64,000 nucleotides of DNA from Mycobacterium sp. DL99 (GTDB lineage: Bacteria; Actinomycetota; Actinomycetes; Mycobacteriales; Mycobacteriaceae), in assembly GCF_004762045.1 (NCBI RefSeq), contig NZ_SJOM01000007.1, positions 2,072,331 to 2,136,330 on the forward strand, read 5' to 3'. Below are positions 9,823 through 19,930 of the stretch, piece by piece. The notes under the pieces are model-generated. The model had not been told where the DNA came from. It saw nothing but the letters and a program-made list of their open reading frames with translations, and made no database searches. The first letter of the stretch is position 1, and every line of letters begins with the position of its first letter. Position numbers and translations under genes: made by a program.

Positions 9823-10932
9823 GTGGATCCAGACCGCCAAGCCGCCGTAGCCGCACTCGACACCACCCTCACCACCGTGGAGCGGGTGCTCGACATCGAT
9901 GGCCTGCGCCAGCGGATCGACATGCTCGAGCAGCAGGCCTCCGACCCGAAGCTCTGGGACGACCAGTCCCGGGCGCAGAAAGTCACCAGTGAGCTCTCGC
10001 ATACGCAGAGTGAACTGCGCCGGGTGCAGGAGTTGCGTCAGCGTGTCGATGACCTGCCGGTGCTGTTCGAACTCGCGGCCGAAGAGGGCGGTGAGGACGA
10101 GCTGGCCGAGGCCGATACCGAGCTCGCCAAGCTTCGCGAGGAGATCGAGACCCTCGAGGTCCGCACCCTGCTGTCGGGTGAGTACGACGAGCGCGAGGCC
10201 GTCGTCACGATCCGTTCCGGCGCCGGTGGCGTCGACGCCGCGGACTGGGCCGAGATGCTGATGCGGATGTACATCCGGTGGGCCGAGAAGCACGACTACC
10301 CGGTCGAGGTGTTCGACACGTCCTACGCCGAGGAAGCCGGGATCAAGAGCGCGACCTTCGCCGTGCACGCCCCGTTCGCCTACGGCACCCTCTCGGTCGA
10401 GCAGGGCACCCACCGGCTGGTGCGCATCAGCCCGTTCGACAACCAGAGCCGCCGGCAGACGTCGTTCGCCGATGTCGAGGTGCTCCCGGTGGTGGAAACC
10501 ACCGACCACATCGAGATCCCCGAAGGGGACCTGCGCGTCGACGTGTACCGCTCCAGTGGTCCCGGCGGGCAGTCGGTGAACACCACCGACTCCGCCGTGC
10601 GCCTCACCCACATCCCCACCGGGATCGTGGTGACCTGCCAGAACGAGAAGTCGCAGCTGCAGAACAAGGTCGCGGCGATGCGGGTTCTGCAGGCCCGGCT
10701 CCTGGAACGCAAGCGTCTGGAGGAGCGCGCCGAAATGGATGCGCTCAAGGGCGACGGTGGCAGTTCGTGGGGCAACCAGATGCGGTCCTACGTGTTGCAC
10801 CCCTATCAGATGGTGAAGGACCTGCGCACCGAGTACGAGGTCGGCAACCCGGCCACGGTGCTGGACGGAGACATCGACGGATTCCTGGAAGCGGGGATCA
10901 GATGGCGCAACCGGAAAGATGACGACGACTAA
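9823..10932 (+). CDS. prfB: Peptide chain release factor 2
   Basis: The 369-residue release factor recognises UGA/UAA stop codons. SPF at residues 203-205 is the stop-recognition tripeptide of RF2, and GGQ at 248-250 ([10 protein letters not shown]) drives peptidyl-tRNA hydrolysis. The start is GTG 9823 ([16 protein letters not shown]), identical in pattern to mycobacterial RF2. The frame is open throughout: the programmed +1 frameshift of E. coli prfB, with its early in-frame UGA, is absent. The last 14 bases overlap the next gene, so the two are probably translationally coupled. Confidence 0.97.
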   Translation: MDPDRQAAVAALDTTLTTVERVLDIDGLRQRIDMLEQQASDPKLWDDQSRAQKVTSELSHTQSELRRVQELRQRVDDLPVLFELAAEEGGEDELAEADTELAKLREEIETLEVRTLLSGEYDEREAVVTIRSGAGGVDAADWAEMLMRMYIRWAEKHDYPVEVFDTSYAEEAGIKSATFAVHAPFAYGTLSVEQGTHRLVRISPFDNQSRRQTSFADVEVLPVVETTDHIEIPEGDLRVDVYRSSGPGGQSVNTTDSAVRLTHIPTGIVVTCQNEKSQLQNKVAAMRVLQARLLERKRLEERAEMDALKGDGGSSWGNQMRSYVLHPYQMVKDLRTEYEVGNPATVLDGDIDGFLEAGIRWRNRKDDDD

Positions 10933-11899
10933 CACGCTGCTGACCCTGTCCCTCGCCGACCGCTGGCACGATTTCTGGCACGGCGAGATCGGTGTCTGGA
11001 TTCTGACCACCGGGCTGCGGATCGCGCTGCTGCTCATCGGTGGCCTGCTCGCTGCGCGCTTCATCAACTGGGCCGCGCAACGGGTGGTGCGCCGGATCGA
11101 CGCCGAGTATCAGGAAAGCGATGCGCTGGTGCGCTCGGAGAGCGCCAAGCACCGGCAGGCGGTCGCCTCGGTGATCTCGTGGGTGTCGGTGGCGTTTGTG
11201 TTCGTCATCGTGCTCGTCGAAGTCACCGATGCCCTCGCGGTACCGATCGCCTCCCTGGTCGCCCCGGCGGCGGTGCTCGGTGCCGCGCTCGGTTTCGGTG
11301 CGCAGCGCATCGTGCAGGACCTGCTCGCCGGTTTCTTCATCATCACCGAGAAGCAATACGGCTTCGGTGACCTGGTCAGGCTGACGATCGCGGCCGCCAA
11401 TGAGGCCGAGGGCACGGTCGAGGACGTCACGCTGCGGGTCACGAAGCTGCGGTCATCCGAAGGCGAGATGTACACCGTGCCCAACGGGCAGATCGTCAAG
11501 GCGCTGAACCTGTCCAAAGACTGGGCACGCGCGGTCATCGACATCCCGGTACCGGTGAGCGTCGACCTCAACCTGGTCAACGACGTGCTCAACGACGTCG
11601 CGGAGAAGGCCACCGAAGATCGTGAGCTGTCCAGGCTGCTGCTCGACAAGCCGCAGCTGATGGGCGTCGAGAGCATCGGGGTCGACACAGTCAACTTGCG
11701 GATGGTCGCGCGCACCCTGCCCGGCAAACAATTCGACGTGGGCAGACGGCTGCGGGTGCGGGTGGTGCGTGCACTGCGCCGGGCCGGCGTGGTGACATCG
11801 TCAGAAGCGTCGGTCGCGGCCGCGGGGGACTTCATGAATCAGGCCGCGGTCGCCGAGACGGTCACACCAGCGGCATCGGCCCAGGAGCCGAAGAAGTGA
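10919..11899 (+). CDS. Mechanosensitive channel family membrane protein (MscS-like)
   Basis: This 326-residue protein has three membrane helices (about residues 25-50, 75-100 and 103-125) followed by a soluble MscS beta domain. The pore-lining helix is [29 protein letters not shown], with the Gly/Ala packing typical of MscS TM3. [30 protein letters not shown] is the conserved beta domain. Such channels release solutes on osmotic downshift. It overlaps prfB by 14 bases and the next gene by four, the same order as in M. tuberculosis (Rv3105c-Rv3104c). Confidence 0.88.
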   Translation: MTTTNTLLTLSLADRWHDFWHGEIGVWILTTGLRIALLLIGGLLAARFINWAAQRVVRRIDAEYQESDALVRSESAKHRQAVASVISWVSVAFVFVIVLVEVTDALAVPIASLVAPAAVLGAALGFGAQRIVQDLLAGFFIITEKQYGFGDLVRLTIAAANEAEGTVEDVTLRVTKLRSSEGEMYTVPNGQIVKALNLSKDWARAVIDIPVPVSVDLNLVNDVLNDVAEKATEDRELSRLLLDKPQLMGVESIGVDTVNLRMVARTLPGKQFDVGRRLRVRVVRALRRAGVVTSSEASVAAAGDFMNQAAVAETVTPAASAQEPKK

Positions 11900-12423
11900 A
11901 ACTGGACTTCACGCGGGTGGCCGAGGCCGTGACCAGGTTCTGGCACAGCCGTGTCGGTCGGATTCGCACCTCGACGGTCGTGCTGATCGTCGTGTTCATC
12001 GCGCTGTCGTGGGTGCAGCAGGAGTACCGGCCCAAGCCGGCCGCGCCGCAGTCGCCTGAAACCCAGGTGGTGCCGCCCGGGTTCGTGCCCGACCCGGACT
12101 ACACCTGGGTGCCGCGCACCAAGCTGCAGACTCCCCGCACGACGACGCCGACGGTGACGCCGGAGACCACCGAGACCACCGTCCCGACGACCACGACGCC
12201 GACCGAGACCTCGGAGACCACCGAGACCACCACGCCCGGCGCGCCGACGAGTCCCACCACGACGCCGCCGCCGGGGGCTCCGAGGACGACGGTGATCGAT
12301 CCGGACGGTCCTGGACTGATTCCGCCGATCACGTTGCCGGTGTTCCCAGGGCCCGCCCCGAGCCCTACGGTCGAGCAGCAGCAACCGGGCCTGGAGCCGG
12401 TGGCACCGACATTGCCGCGATAG
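11896..12423 (+). CDS. Membrane-anchored Thr/Pro-rich protein
   Basis: The 175-residue protein starts at GTG 11896, overlapping the previous stop (GTGA). One membrane helix (about 24-41, TSTVVLIVVFIALSWVQ) is followed by an extracytoplasmic, low-complexity tail of Thr, Pro and Glu (ETTETTVPTTTTPTETSETT). Such tails are often O-mannosylated in mycobacteria. It takes the place of Rv3103c between the mechanosensitive channel and ftsE. Function is unknown; a role in the cell envelope near the FtsEX complex is inference. Confidence 0.75.
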   Translation: MKLDFTRVAEAVTRFWHSRVGRIRTSTVVLIVVFIALSWVQQEYRPKPAAPQSPETQVVPPGFVPDPDYTWVPRTKLQTPRTTTPTVTPETTETTVPTTTTPTETSETTETTTPGAPTSPTTTPPPGAPRTTVIDPDGPGLIPPITLPVFPGPAPSPTVEQQQPGLEPVAPTLPR

Positions 12424-12468
12424 CCTGACCTGCCGGATGCTGTCGCCCCGCTACACTGGCGTGCCGTG

Positions 12469-13158
12469 ATGATCACCCTCGACCACGTGACGAAGCACTA
12501 CAAGTCTTCGGCGCGCCCAGCGCTCGATGACGTCTCGTTGAAAATCGACAAGGGTGAGTTCGTTTTCCTGATCGGCCCGTCGGGTTCGGGCAAGTCGACG
12601 TTCATGCGGCTGCTGCTGGCGGCCGAGACGCCTACCTCGGGTGACATCCGAGTGTCCAAGTTCCACGTCAACAAGCTGCCCGGGCGGCACGTCCCGAGCC
12701 TGCGTCAGGTCATCGGCTGTGTGTTCCAGGACTTCCGCCTGCTGCAGCAGAAGACCGTGTTCGAGAACGTGGCGTTCGCGCTTGAGGTGATCGGCAAGCG
12801 CGGCGAGGTGATCAACCGGGTGGTCCCGGACGTGCTGGAGATGGTCGGCCTGTCCGGGAAGGCCAACCGGTTGCCGAGCGAACTGTCCGGTGGCGAGCAG
12901 CAGCGCGTCGCCATCGCGCGGGCCTTCGTCAACCGCCCTCTGGTTCTGATCGCCGACGAGCCCACCGGAAACTTGGATCCTGAGACCAGCAAGGACATCA
13001 TGGATCTGCTGGAACGGATCAATCGCACCGGCACCACGGTGCTGATGGCCACCCATGACCATCACATCGTCGACTCCATGCGTCAGCGGGTCGTCGAACT
13101 CGAACTCGGCCGGCTGATCCGTGATGAGCAGCGCGGCGTCTACGGAATGGATCGCTAA
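12469..13158 (+). CDS. ftsE: Cell division ATP-binding protein FtsE
   Basis: The 229-residue ABC ATPase works with FtsX at the septum to activate peptidoglycan hydrolases (RipC in mycobacteria). Walker A is GPSGSGKST (36-44), the signature LSGGEQQR (139-146), Walker B VLIADEP (159-165), and the switch His lies in MATHDHH. Length and sequence match mycobacterial FtsE from ATG 12469; a GTG immediately before it (12466) would add one residue. The stop codon TAA abuts the ftsX start. Confidence 0.97.
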   Translation: MITLDHVTKHYKSSARPALDDVSLKIDKGEFVFLIGPSGSGKSTFMRLLLAAETPTSGDIRVSKFHVNKLPGRHVPSLRQVIGCVFQDFRLLQQKTVFENVAFALEVIGKRGEVINRVVPDVLEMVGLSGKANRLPSELSGGEQQRVAIARAFVNRPLVLIADEPTGNLDPETSKDIMDLLERINRTGTTVLMATHDHHIVDSMRQRVVELELGRLIRDEQRGVYGMDR

Positions 13159-14055
13159 GTGCGCTTCGGCTTTCTTGTCAATGAAGTTCTGACCGGGCTT
13201 CGTCGCAACGTCACGATGACGGTGGCGATGATCCTGACCACCGCAATCTCGATCGGGCTGTTCGGTGGCGGTCTGTTGGTGGTGCGCCTGGCCGACCAGT
13301 CCCGTGACATCTACCTGGACCGGGTCGAGAGCCAGGTGTTCCTGACCGACGACATCTCGGCCAACGACCCCAACTGCGACGCCGAAGCATGCAAGGCGCT
13401 GTACCGCATGATCGACGACCGCGACGATGTGCGCTCGCTGAGTTTCCTCAATCGCGAGCAGGCCTACGACGACGCGATCAAGAAGTTCCCGCAGTACAAG
13501 GATGTCGCGGGCAAGGACGCGTTCCCGGCGTCGTTCATCGTCAAGCTCAACGACCCCGAGCAGCACGAGGCGTTCGACAAGGCGATGCAGGGCCAGCCCG
13601 GTGTGCTCAACGTGCTCAACCAGAAGGACCTGATCGACCGCTTGTTCGCGGTGCTCGACGGTCTCAGTAGCGTCGCGTTCGCGGTGGCGCTGGTGCAGGC
13701 GGTCGGTGCGGTGCTGCTGATCGCCAACATGGTCCAGGTGGCCGCCTACACGCGGCGCACCGAGATCGGCATCATGCGTCTGGTCGGTGCAACCCGCTGG
13801 TACACCCAGCTGCCGTTCCTGGTGGAGGCGATGATCGCCGCCCTGATCGGTGTGGTGATCGCGATCGTGGGGCTGATCGTGGTGCGCGCGGTGTTCCTGG
13901 AGAAGGCGCTCGACCAGTTTTATCAGTCGAATCTCATCGCCCGGGTCGACTACGCTGACGTGCTCTACTTCAGCGCACCGTGGATGCTGTTCCTCGGCCT
14001 GGCGATGTCCGGAATCACCGCCTACGTGACGCTGCGGCTCTACATACGAAGGTAG
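13159..14055 (+). CDS. ftsX: Cell division permease FtsX
   Basis: This 298-residue membrane protein is the permease half of FtsEX. It has the FtsX layout: TM1 (about 22-44), a long extracytoplasmic domain (residues 45-165 with [22 protein letters not shown]; Cys73 and Cys78 may form a disulphide), then three helices with the conserved [18 protein letters not shown] loop between TM2 and TM3. The external domain binds the hydrolase partner. GTG 13159 follows the ftsE stop with no gap. Confidence 0.97.
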   Translation: MRFGFLVNEVLTGLRRNVTMTVAMILTTAISIGLFGGGLLVVRLADQSRDIYLDRVESQVFLTDDISANDPNCDAEACKALYRMIDDRDDVRSLSFLNREQAYDDAIKKFPQYKDVAGKDAFPASFIVKLNDPEQHEAFDKAMQGQPGVLNVLNQKDLIDRLFAVLDGLSSVAFAVALVQAVGAVLLIANMVQVAAYTRRTEIGIMRLVGATRWYTQLPFLVEAMIAALIGVVIAIVGLIVVRAVFLEKALDQFYQSNLIARVDYADVLYFSAPWMLFLGLAMSGITAYVTLRLYIRR

Positions 14056-14065
14056 TCGTGAACTA

Positions 14066-14557
14066 GTGGCGACCAAGAAGTCCAGCCCCGCCGGCAATAA
14101 GCAGATTGTGGCCAGCAATCGCAAGGCGCGGCACAACTACATGATTCTCGATACCTATGAGGCGGGCATCGCTCTCATGGGCACCGAGGTCAAGAGCCTG
14201 CGCGAAGGCCAGGCATCACTGGCCGACGCGTTCGCGACCGTCGACGACGGCGAGATCTGGCTGCGCAACGTGCACATCGCCGAGTACCACCACGGCACCT
14301 GGACCAATCACGCGCCGCGGCGCAACCGCAAGCTGCTGTTGCACCGCAGGGAGATCGACAACCTGATCGGCAAGATCCGCGACGGCAACCTCACGCTGGT
14401 GCCGTTGTCGATGTACTTCTCCGACGGCAAGGTCAAGGTCGAACTGGCGCTGGCCCGCGGCAAGCAGGCCCACGACAAACGCCAGGACCTGGCCAAGCGC
14501 GACGCCGACCGGGAGATCACCCGCGAGTTGGGCCGCCGCGCCAAGGGCATGTCCTAG
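14066..14557 (+). CDS. smpB: tmRNA-binding protein SmpB
   Basis: The 163-residue partner of tmRNA in ribosome rescue. The beta-barrel core holds [31 protein letters not shown] and RRKLLLHR-like sequence; the basic tail [22 protein letters not shown] folds into the decoding site of stalled ribosomes. It starts at GTG 14066, 10 bases after ftsX, and precedes ssrA by 2.9 kb, with an XRE regulator and ilvD placed between. Confidence 0.97.
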   Translation: MATKKSSPAGNKQIVASNRKARHNYMILDTYEAGIALMGTEVKSLREGQASLADAFATVDDGEIWLRNVHIAEYHHGTWTNHAPRRNRKLLLHRREIDNLIGKIRDGNLTLVPLSMYFSDGKVKVELALARGKQAHDKRQDLAKRDADREITRELGRRAKGMS

Positions 14558-14609
14558 TTAGCGGCACCGCGGGCTTGCCTCGCCCTCGCCCGACTACGGG
14601 CTGGTCTCG

Positions 14610-15431
14610 TCAGTCCGCTGGCGAGGATGGTTGAGGATCTTCCAGTGGCGTGTAGATGACGATCTGAAACTCAGGCTGATCCGCTGGCCGCAGTTGGTGG
14701 TGTTCGTAGCTGACGGTGCCCAACTCCGGGTGGTGGAAGATGCGCTCGCGAGATTCGAAGCCACGGATATCGTGTCGTTCCCAACCGGCGCGGAACTCGG
14801 AACTGGCGTCCGCCAGCCGGGCGATCAGATCGACGAGCGCGGGATCGCCCATGCGCGAACCGATTCCGGCGCGGAACTCGGCCAGAAAGCGCTGACTGGT
14901 GACCTGCCAGTCATCGAGCAGGACACGGACGGAGGGGTCGGTGAAGACGACCCACAGCAGGTTGCGCTCGGTGGCCGGCTTTGTCGCCACGTTCGGGTAG
15001 AGCCGCTCGTAAGCGGCGTTCCAGCCCGCGATACCCCATTCCGGGGTCAGGGCATAGGCGGGGTTTTCGCCGATCGCGTCGAGTAACCGTTGCACGTGGG
15101 ACGGCACCGTCGTCACCTCGTCGGCGGTCGGTGCGGGCAGCGGCGCGAACCCGGCCAGGCCGAGAACGTAACGGTGCTCGGCCACCGTGAGGCGCAGTGC
15201 GCGACTGACTGCGTCGAGCACCTGGCGCGAGGGGTTGATATCGCGGCCCTGTTCCAGCCACGTGTACCAGGTGACGCTCACGCCGGACAGGTATGCCACC
15301 TCCTCGCGGCGCAATCCGACCGTTCGTCCTCTCCCGCCGGCGGGCAGACCGAAGTCGACGCGGATCAGGCGTTCGCGGCTCGACCGCAGGAAGGCGCCGA
15401 GCTCGGCTCGTCGGTCGGGGTCGGTGGGCAT
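14610..15431 (-). CDS. XRE-family regulator with MmyB-like ligand-binding domain
   Basis: The 273-residue protein has an N-terminal helix-turn-helix (about 35-75: GLRREEVAYLSGVSVTWYTWLEQGRDI) and a C-terminal MmyB-like domain (RLLDAIGENPAYALTPEWGIAGWNAAYERL ... ELGTVSYEHHQL), the form found in regulators that bind small hydrophobic ligands. A 7-bp perfect inverted repeat lies 9 bases upstream of the ATG, in the space shared with the divergent ilvD gene. That suggests self-regulation and control of ilvD. A ligand cannot be named. Confidence 0.85.
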   Translation of the reverse strand: MPTDPDRRAELGAFLRSSRERLIRVDFGLPAGGRGRTVGLRREEVAYLSGVSVTWYTWLEQGRDINPSRQVLDAVSRALRLTVAEHRYVLGLAGFAPLPAPTADEVTTVPSHVQRLLDAIGENPAYALTPEWGIAGWNAAYERLYPNVATKPATERNLLWVVFTDPSVRVLLDDWQVTSQRFLAEFRAGIGSRMGDPALVDLIARLADASSEFRAGWERHDIRGFESRERIFHHPELGTVSYEHHQLRPADQPEFQIVIYTPLEDPQPSSPAD

Positions 15432-15439
15432 CGTCCAAG

Positions 15440-15460
15440 ACTAGTACTGCCACTACTAGT
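15440..15460. promoter_or_regulatory. Operator-like inverted repeat between XRE regulator and ilvD
   Basis: ACTAGTA (15440-15446) and TACTAGT (15454-15460) are exact arms spaced by seven bases. The repeat is 9 bases from the regulator start and 48 from the ilvD start. It is the only clear symmetric site in the 76-bp intergenic space. Confidence 0.65.
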
Positions 15461-15507
15461 ATTGAAGCCGTCTTCCCAGGGTGCGGCCCAGAACCGACAG
15501 TGGAACC

Positions 15508-17385
15508 ATGATCCCGCTGCGTTCCCGCACTGTCACCCACGGCCGCAACATGGCCGGCGCCCGCGCCCTCCTGCGTGCCGCCGGAGTCGCCCGCGAGGAC
15601 TTCGGCAAGCCCATCGTCGCGGTGGCGAACAGCTTCACCGAGTTCGTGCCCGGACACACGCACCTGCAGCCCGTCGGGCGGATCGTCTCCGCGGCCATCC
15701 AGCAGGCCGGGGGAATCCCGCGCGAGTTCAACACCATCGCCGTCGATGACGGCATCGCCATGGGGCACTCCGGGATGCTGTATTCGCTGCCGTCGCGCGA
15801 TCTCATCGCCGACTCGGTGGAGTACATGGTCGAAGCGCACCGTGCCGACGCGCTGGTGTGTATCTCGAACTGCGACAAGATCACTCCGGGCATGCTCATG
15901 GCCGCACTGCGGCTGAACATCCCGACGGTGTTCGTCTCCGGTGGCCCGATGGAGGGTGGCCGCGCGACGCTGGTGGACGGCCGGGTCCGTACCGGGCTGC
16001 ACCTGATCGATCCCATGGCCGGCGCCGCCGATCCGACGATCTCGGACGAGGACCTGGCCCGGATCGAGGAGGCGGCCTGCCCGACATGCGGATCGTGCTC
16101 GGGCATGTTCACCGCCAACTCGATGAACTGTCTGGTTGAGGCGCTCGGCCTGGCCTTGCCGGGCAACGGCACGGTGTTGGCCACCCACACCGCCCGGCGC
16201 GCGTTGTACGAGAAGGCCGGTGCCGCCGTCATCGACCTGACGACCCGCTACTACGGCGAGGGAGACGCCTCGGTCCTGCCGCGTGCCATCGCGTCGCGGT
16301 CGGCTTTCGAGAACGCCATGGCGATGGATGTCGCGATGGGCGGGTCCACCAACACCGTGCTCCATCTGATGGCCGCGGCGTATGAAGCCGAGCTGGATTT
16401 CGCGATCACCGAGATCGACGAGATCTCCCGTCGGGTCCCGTGCCTGTGCAAGGTCGCTCCCAACGGCACGTACCTGATGGAGGATGTGCACCGGGCCGGC
16501 GGCATCCCCGCGATCCTCGGTGAGTTGCACCGCGCCGGGCTGCTGGCCAAGGATGTGCGGTCGATTCACGCCAAGACGCTGGATGATTGGCTCGATGTAT
16601 GGGACATCCGCGGGCTCAACGCCTCCGCGGAGGCCCTTGAGCTGTTTCACGCCGCACCAGGTGGACACCGCAGTGCCACCGCGTTCTCACAATCCGAACG
16701 GTGGGAGAGCCTGGACGCCGATGCCGAGCACGGGTGCATTCGTGATGTCGCCCATGCCTATTCACCTGATGGCGGCCTGGCGATCCTGACCGGCAACCTC
16801 GCCCCCAACGGGGGAGTGGTCAAGACGGCGGGTGTCGACGCCGGCGTGCTGATCTTCGACGGTCCGGCGGTCGTCGTCGAGTCCCAGGAGGAAGCGGTCG
16901 ACGCCATCCTCGGGGGCAGAGTGACCGCGGGCGACGTGATGGTGGTCCGCTACGAAGGTCCCCGGGGTGGGCCGGGGATGCAGGAAATGCTCTATCCGAC
17001 TTCGTTTCTGAAGGGAAGGGGGCTGGGCAAGGTGTGCGCGCTCATCACCGATGGCCGGTTCTCGGGAGGTAGCTCGGGACTGTCGATCGGGCACATTTCG
17101 CCGGAAGCCGCAGCGGGCGGTCCCATCGCCATGGTCCACGACGGTGACCGCATCCTGATCGACATTCCTTCGCGCACCTTGACTTTGGATGTGCCCGACG
17201 ACGAACTCGCGCGTCGACGCGTCGAGCTGGAGGCGTCCGGTGGTTACCGGCCGCGCGATCGTGATCGCCCCGTCTCGGCGGCGCTGCGCGCCTACGCACT
17301 GTTGGCGACGTCCGCGGATCGGGGCGCGGTCCGGGATGTAGGGGAGGCCGGCGCCCACGAGCGACACGAGAATGCCGCGGAATAA
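15508..17385 (+). CDS. ilvD: Dihydroxy-acid dehydratase, E. coli type
   Basis: The enzyme dehydrates dihydroxy-isovalerate or -methylvalerate to the 2-oxo acid, the third step of branched-chain amino acid synthesis, with an Fe-S cluster and Mg2+. The protein of 625 residues from ATG 15508 has [17 protein letters not shown] at the start, Cys122 in [11 protein letters not shown] and [11 protein letters not shown] (Cys191, 194, 197), and late [20 protein letters not shown]. It follows the longer E. coli type, unlike the shorter Rv0189c-type enzyme I know as mycobacterial housekeeping IlvD. This copy may be an acquired paralogue or serve a related sugar-acid dehydration. A GTG at 15481 would add nine residues. 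Confidence 0.88.
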   Translation: MIPLRSRTVTHGRNMAGARALLRAAGVAREDFGKPIVAVANSFTEFVPGHTHLQPVGRIVSAAIQQAGGIPREFNTIAVDDGIAMGHSGMLYSLPSRDLIADSVEYMVEAHRADALVCISNCDKITPGMLMAALRLNIPTVFVSGGPMEGGRATLVDGRVRTGLHLIDPMAGAADPTISDEDLARIEEAACPTCGSCSGMFTANSMNCLVEALGLALPGNGTVLATHTARRALYEKAGAAVIDLTTRYYGEGDASVLPRAIASRSAFENAMAMDVAMGGSTNTVLHLMAAAYEAELDFAITEIDEISRRVPCLCKVAPNGTYLMEDVHRAGGIPAILGELHRAGLLAKDVRSIHAKTLDDWLDVWDIRGLNASAEALELFHAAPGGHRSATAFSQSERWESLDADAEHGCIRDVAHAYSPDGGLAILTGNLAPNGGVVKTAGVDAGVLIFDGPAVVVESQEEAVDAILGGRVTAGDVMVVRYEGPRGGPGMQEMLYPTSFLKGRGLGKVCALITDGRFSGGSSGLSIGHISPEAAAGGPIAMVHDGDRILIDIPSRTLTLDVPDDELARRRVELEASGGYRPRDRDRPVSAALRAYALLATSADRGAVRDVGEAGAHERHENAAE

Positions 17386-17547
17386 TGGCTTGGCGTTGGC
17401 CGTTGGGTGTGACGTACCATTGATTGTCCTGCCGAGATTCGGCAGGGATGCGAGGGGCTGATCGGTTTCGACTTCGCGCATCGAATCAAGGGAAGCGTGC
17501 CGGTGCAGGCAAGAGACCACCGTAAGCGTCGTTGCAACCAATTAAGC

Positions 17548-17586
17548 GCCGATTCCAATCAGCGCGACTACGCACTCGCTGCCTAA
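17548..17586 (+). CDS. SsrA tag-encoding frame inside tmRNA
   Basis: GCC is the resume codon. The frame reads ADSNQRDYALAA and stops at TAA 17584-17586. With the tRNA-borne alanine, the tag added would be AADSNQRDYALAA, ending in the LAA signal read by ClpXP. The Asn at position 4 (His in the M. tuberculosis tag, as I recall it) points to a fast-growing mycobacterium. Confidence 0.93.
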   Translation, partial: ADSNQRDYALAA

Positions 17587-17795
17587 GCGACTGCGTGTCT
17601 GTCAGACCGGGAGCGCCCTCGGCCCGGACCCTGGCATCAGCTAGAGGGACCCACCCACGGGTTCGGTCGCGGGATCCGTGGGGACATCAAACAGCGACTG
17701 GGATCGTCATCTCGGCTTGTTCGCGTGACTGAGAGATCCGAGTAGAGGCAAAGCGAACTGCGCACGGAGAAGCCTCGAGGAAGTGCCGTAGGACC

Positions 17796-17820
17796 CGGGT
17801 TCAATTCCCGGCAGCTCCAC
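17796..17820 (+). repeat. Attachment-site copy 1 (tmRNA 3' end)
   Basis: A 25-bp sequence from the T arm to the acceptor stem of ssrA (CGGGTTCAATTCC to AGCTCCAC). Exact copies stand at 20761-20785 and 23391-23415. This copy completes the working tmRNA gene and is the left boundary of element 1. Confidence 0.9.
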
Positions 17821-17842
17821 AATAGAATAAGCAGTAACCGAG

Positions 17843-17880
17843 CAGGTCAGAGTGTATTTTCGCTCTGGCCTGTTTGCTTT
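17843..17880 (+). terminator. Terminator after tmRNA, inside the integrase 3' end
   Basis: CAGGTCAGAG (17843-17852) pairs with CTCTGGCCTG (17863-17872) with one G-U pair, followed by a T-rich tail. It overlaps the stop codon of the integrase frame on the other strand. The core CAGGTCAG is shared with the hairpins after the other two attachment copies. Confidence 0.75.
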
Positions 17881-18867
17881 GTGGGCACATTCTGGGCACA
17901 CCCCGCTACGAGGTCGTCGATCTTGTCGGCTACCGCGTCCAGATCGTCGGGGAACAGATGGCCGTACTGATCAAGCGTCATCGTGGCCGTCTTGTGCCCT
18001 AGTTGGCTCTGGACCGTCTTCACGTTGGCACCGCTGGCGATCCATCAACGAGTCAGCGGTGTGGCGCAGCTCGTGGACCGTGACGCGGGGGAACAGCGCG
18101 TCGGCTGCCTGGCAGCGCTTCACGGCCGCGCCGAACCAATGCGTCGTCGTCGGGGGCCGCAACGGCTGGCCATCGGCGCGACACCAGAGCAATTCATCGG
18201 GGAACTTGCCGACCATCGCCGGAGTCAACAGCTTGAGCACCGACGTTGATACCGCGACATTGCGCGCCGCGTGCGTTTTGGTGGTGCCGATGATCGTTGT
18301 GGCGTTCACTTTGGACGCCGACCGTTCGACACGAATACGTCCGCGACCGAGGTCGACATCGCGAACTCGCAGCGCGGCCATTTCGCCCCACCGCAAGCCG
18401 GTCGTCGCGAGCAGTAACACAATGTCGGGGTGTTTTGACTGTTCGGCCAACGAATACACTTGTGCAGCGGTCAGGTAGTTGCGTGGCTTGGTCACCGTCT
18501 TGCGGGGCATTTTCACGCCACGAGCCGGATTGATCGCAAGTCGCCTGTCGGCCACCGCATCATCGAGAATGCCCGCCAAAACGGTATGAGCGTGCGCCAC
18601 CGACGACCCGGACAATGGCAGCTCAGCAATCCACTTCTGAATCTCGGTGGGCCGGATGTCAGCGATACGCCGCGTACCCCATTTCGGTTCGACGTGAACC
18701 CGCCAGACTGATTCCAGCCGTGCCGACCAACTGGCTTTGTGGTGCGCCTGGCGGGTGAGCCACGCTTTGCCCAACTCGCCCACGGTGATCTGGCCGAGTG
18801 CTGGCGCAACGTTGACGGCGAAGCGGTTCAACCCCAAAGCAGCACACCGCGAGGGTCGGACGCTCAC
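17847..18867 (-). pseudogene. Tyrosine recombinase (phage-type integrase), frameshifted
   Basis: The main frame (start GTG 18867, about 280 residues) holds the core-binding part (VGELGKAWLTRQAHHKASW) and most of the catalytic domain, with the first Arg in TTGLRWGEMAALR and HELRHTADSL. Near 18040-18043 one extra base shifts the frame, and it then ends at RAQDGHDDA. The alternative frame continues IASGANVKTVQSQLGHKTATM and TLDQYGHLFPDDL, the lost part with the second His and the catalytic Tyr, to a stop at 17847. The N-terminal arm-binding domain is also missing. Unless frameshifting occurs, the enzyme is inactive. It reads toward its attachment site, as usual for tRNA/tmRNA-targeting integrases. 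Confidence 0.9.
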
Positions 18868-18926
18868 GAAGGGCTACCGCAAGCAAGCGAAATCCGTACG
18901 GAAACGGACTCGAAAACGTCGGTGAA

Positions 18927-19817
18927 TCAATCCGATTCCTGGTTTTCGCCCCGCTTTGTGGAATTGTCGGGGCTATCGCCTTGCTTGGTATCTTGCGAAT
19001 TCTGGCGCTTTGCGACGATTGCCCTCACCACGCTTCCAGCTACAGCATCGGAAATTTTTTTCTTGAACTCTTCGTCCTTGAACTTTTCCTTGACTGCGTC
19101 AATGATCATTTCAGTGAGCATGATTCGTATTTGTATACCGAGCGATCGCCAGCTTCCTTTGAGCCTGGCGCGGAATTCTTTAACCGCTCGTAATGGATGC
19201 CGGAGACGGTAGAACATAGCGCTCAGCCAGTGTCTCCTATTGGAAGCATTCTTACGTTTCCGCAGTTCCGGCCGATGAGTCGCGATATCTCCCACCTCCC
19301 ATGACCGCCCCTTTGAGTCAATGAACGTCAGAAAAATTCCCTGATAGGGAGTCGTGCGGTCAATGTGAAAATCGAAAGAGCTGCCAGCTACGAGTCTCTC
19401 TGCGTCGGCGGGTTCAAATGCTTTCCGGTACGGAGCCTTCTCGTACTCGTTGGCGGTCTTGTCCACAATTTCCCGTACCGCTTTCTTTGATGGATCGGGG
19501 GAAATCATGAAAGTTTCTGACGAATCGGACAGCACGGCTTTCCAGAGGTCTATTCGCCGTAGCTCGATTTGAAGATGGAAGACACTGTTGGTCGAATAAT
19601 TTTCGACCAGGACTCGCACTTCGTCGCCAACCGCATTGCCAACTAATCGCGGAAGGATAAGTTTGGCTTGAGCGCGTCTCGACAGATTTGAATCCCGCAT
19701 GTACACGAGGGCTGCGATCATGAACGCGCCGCCTGTCACGATCGCGCTGACCCAATCCGAAACAGTTCCCCATACCTCTGCCGTTGGCGGCATGTGCGAC
19801 AGGTCTCCCCAATTCAC
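18927..19817 (-). CDS. Unknown membrane-anchored protein of element 1
   Basis: Up to 296 residues (GTG 19817; ATG 19793 is an alternative). One membrane helix lies near the N-terminus (about 22-40, WVSAIVTGGAFMIAALVYM), followed by basic SRRAQAK and a soluble domain with beta-strand-like stretches (DEVRVLVENYSTNSVFHLQIELRRI in two parts) and a highly charged, helical tail rich in Lys and Glu. I do not recognise the family. Codon use is AT-richer than neighbours, a sign of transfer. It is cargo between integrase and a divergent unknown gene; a defence or toxin role is possible but unsupported. Confidence 0.65.
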   Translation of the reverse strand: MNWGDLSHMPPTAEVWGTVSDWVSAIVTGGAFMIAALVYMRDSNLSRRAQAKLILPRLVGNAVGDEVRVLVENYSTNSVFHLQIELRRIDLWKAVLSDSSETFMISPDPSKKAVREIVDKTANEYEKAPYRKAFEPADAERLVAGSSFDFHIDRTTPYQGIFLTFIDSKGRSWEVGDIATHRPELRKRKNASNRRHWLSAMFYRLRHPLRAVKEFRARLKGSWRSLGIQIRIMLTEMIIDAVKEKFKDEEFKKKISDAVAGSVVRAIVAKRQNSQDTKQGDSPDNSTKRGENQESD

Positions 19818-19930
19818 CGGCTGAGTATGTCAGGAGGCAGCCGTTGAAGCGCGGAGGTTCCAGACGGATTGGACGATAGGAACCGAACCGATGCGTTGCG
19901 GTCCAACTGGCAGGCGCATTCGATCACCTT

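Larger units (their letters stand above)
17454..17820 (+). ncRNA. ssrA: Transfer-messenger RNA (tmRNA, SsrA)
   Basis: tmRNA rescues stalled ribosomes with SmpB and tags the nascent chain for proteolysis. The 5' end GGGGCTGATCGGTTTCGAC is the standard start; GGGGCTG pairs with CAGCTCC near 17820 to form the alanine-type acceptor stem, and GGGTTCAATTCCC is the T arm. The tag frame lies at 17548-17586. CCA is not fully encoded. The 3' 25 bases are repeated downstream and are the attachment site of the elements that follow. The start is placed on the acceptor stem; the primary transcript begins upstream. Confidence 0.95.

Noticed and set aside
9823..9930. Programmed +1 frameshift site in prfB
   Set aside because: The frame is continuous from GTG 9823; no early in-frame TGA or slippery CTTTGA is present.
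12451..14136. 561-codon open frame opposite ftsE, ftsX and smpB
   Set aside because: Antisense shadow of three certain genes; composition (His/Gln/Asp-rich) is that of reversed high-GC codons.
14911..16668. 585-codon minus-strand frame across the XRE gene and ilvD
   Set aside because: It crosses two real genes in the wrong frame and has no recognisable domain.
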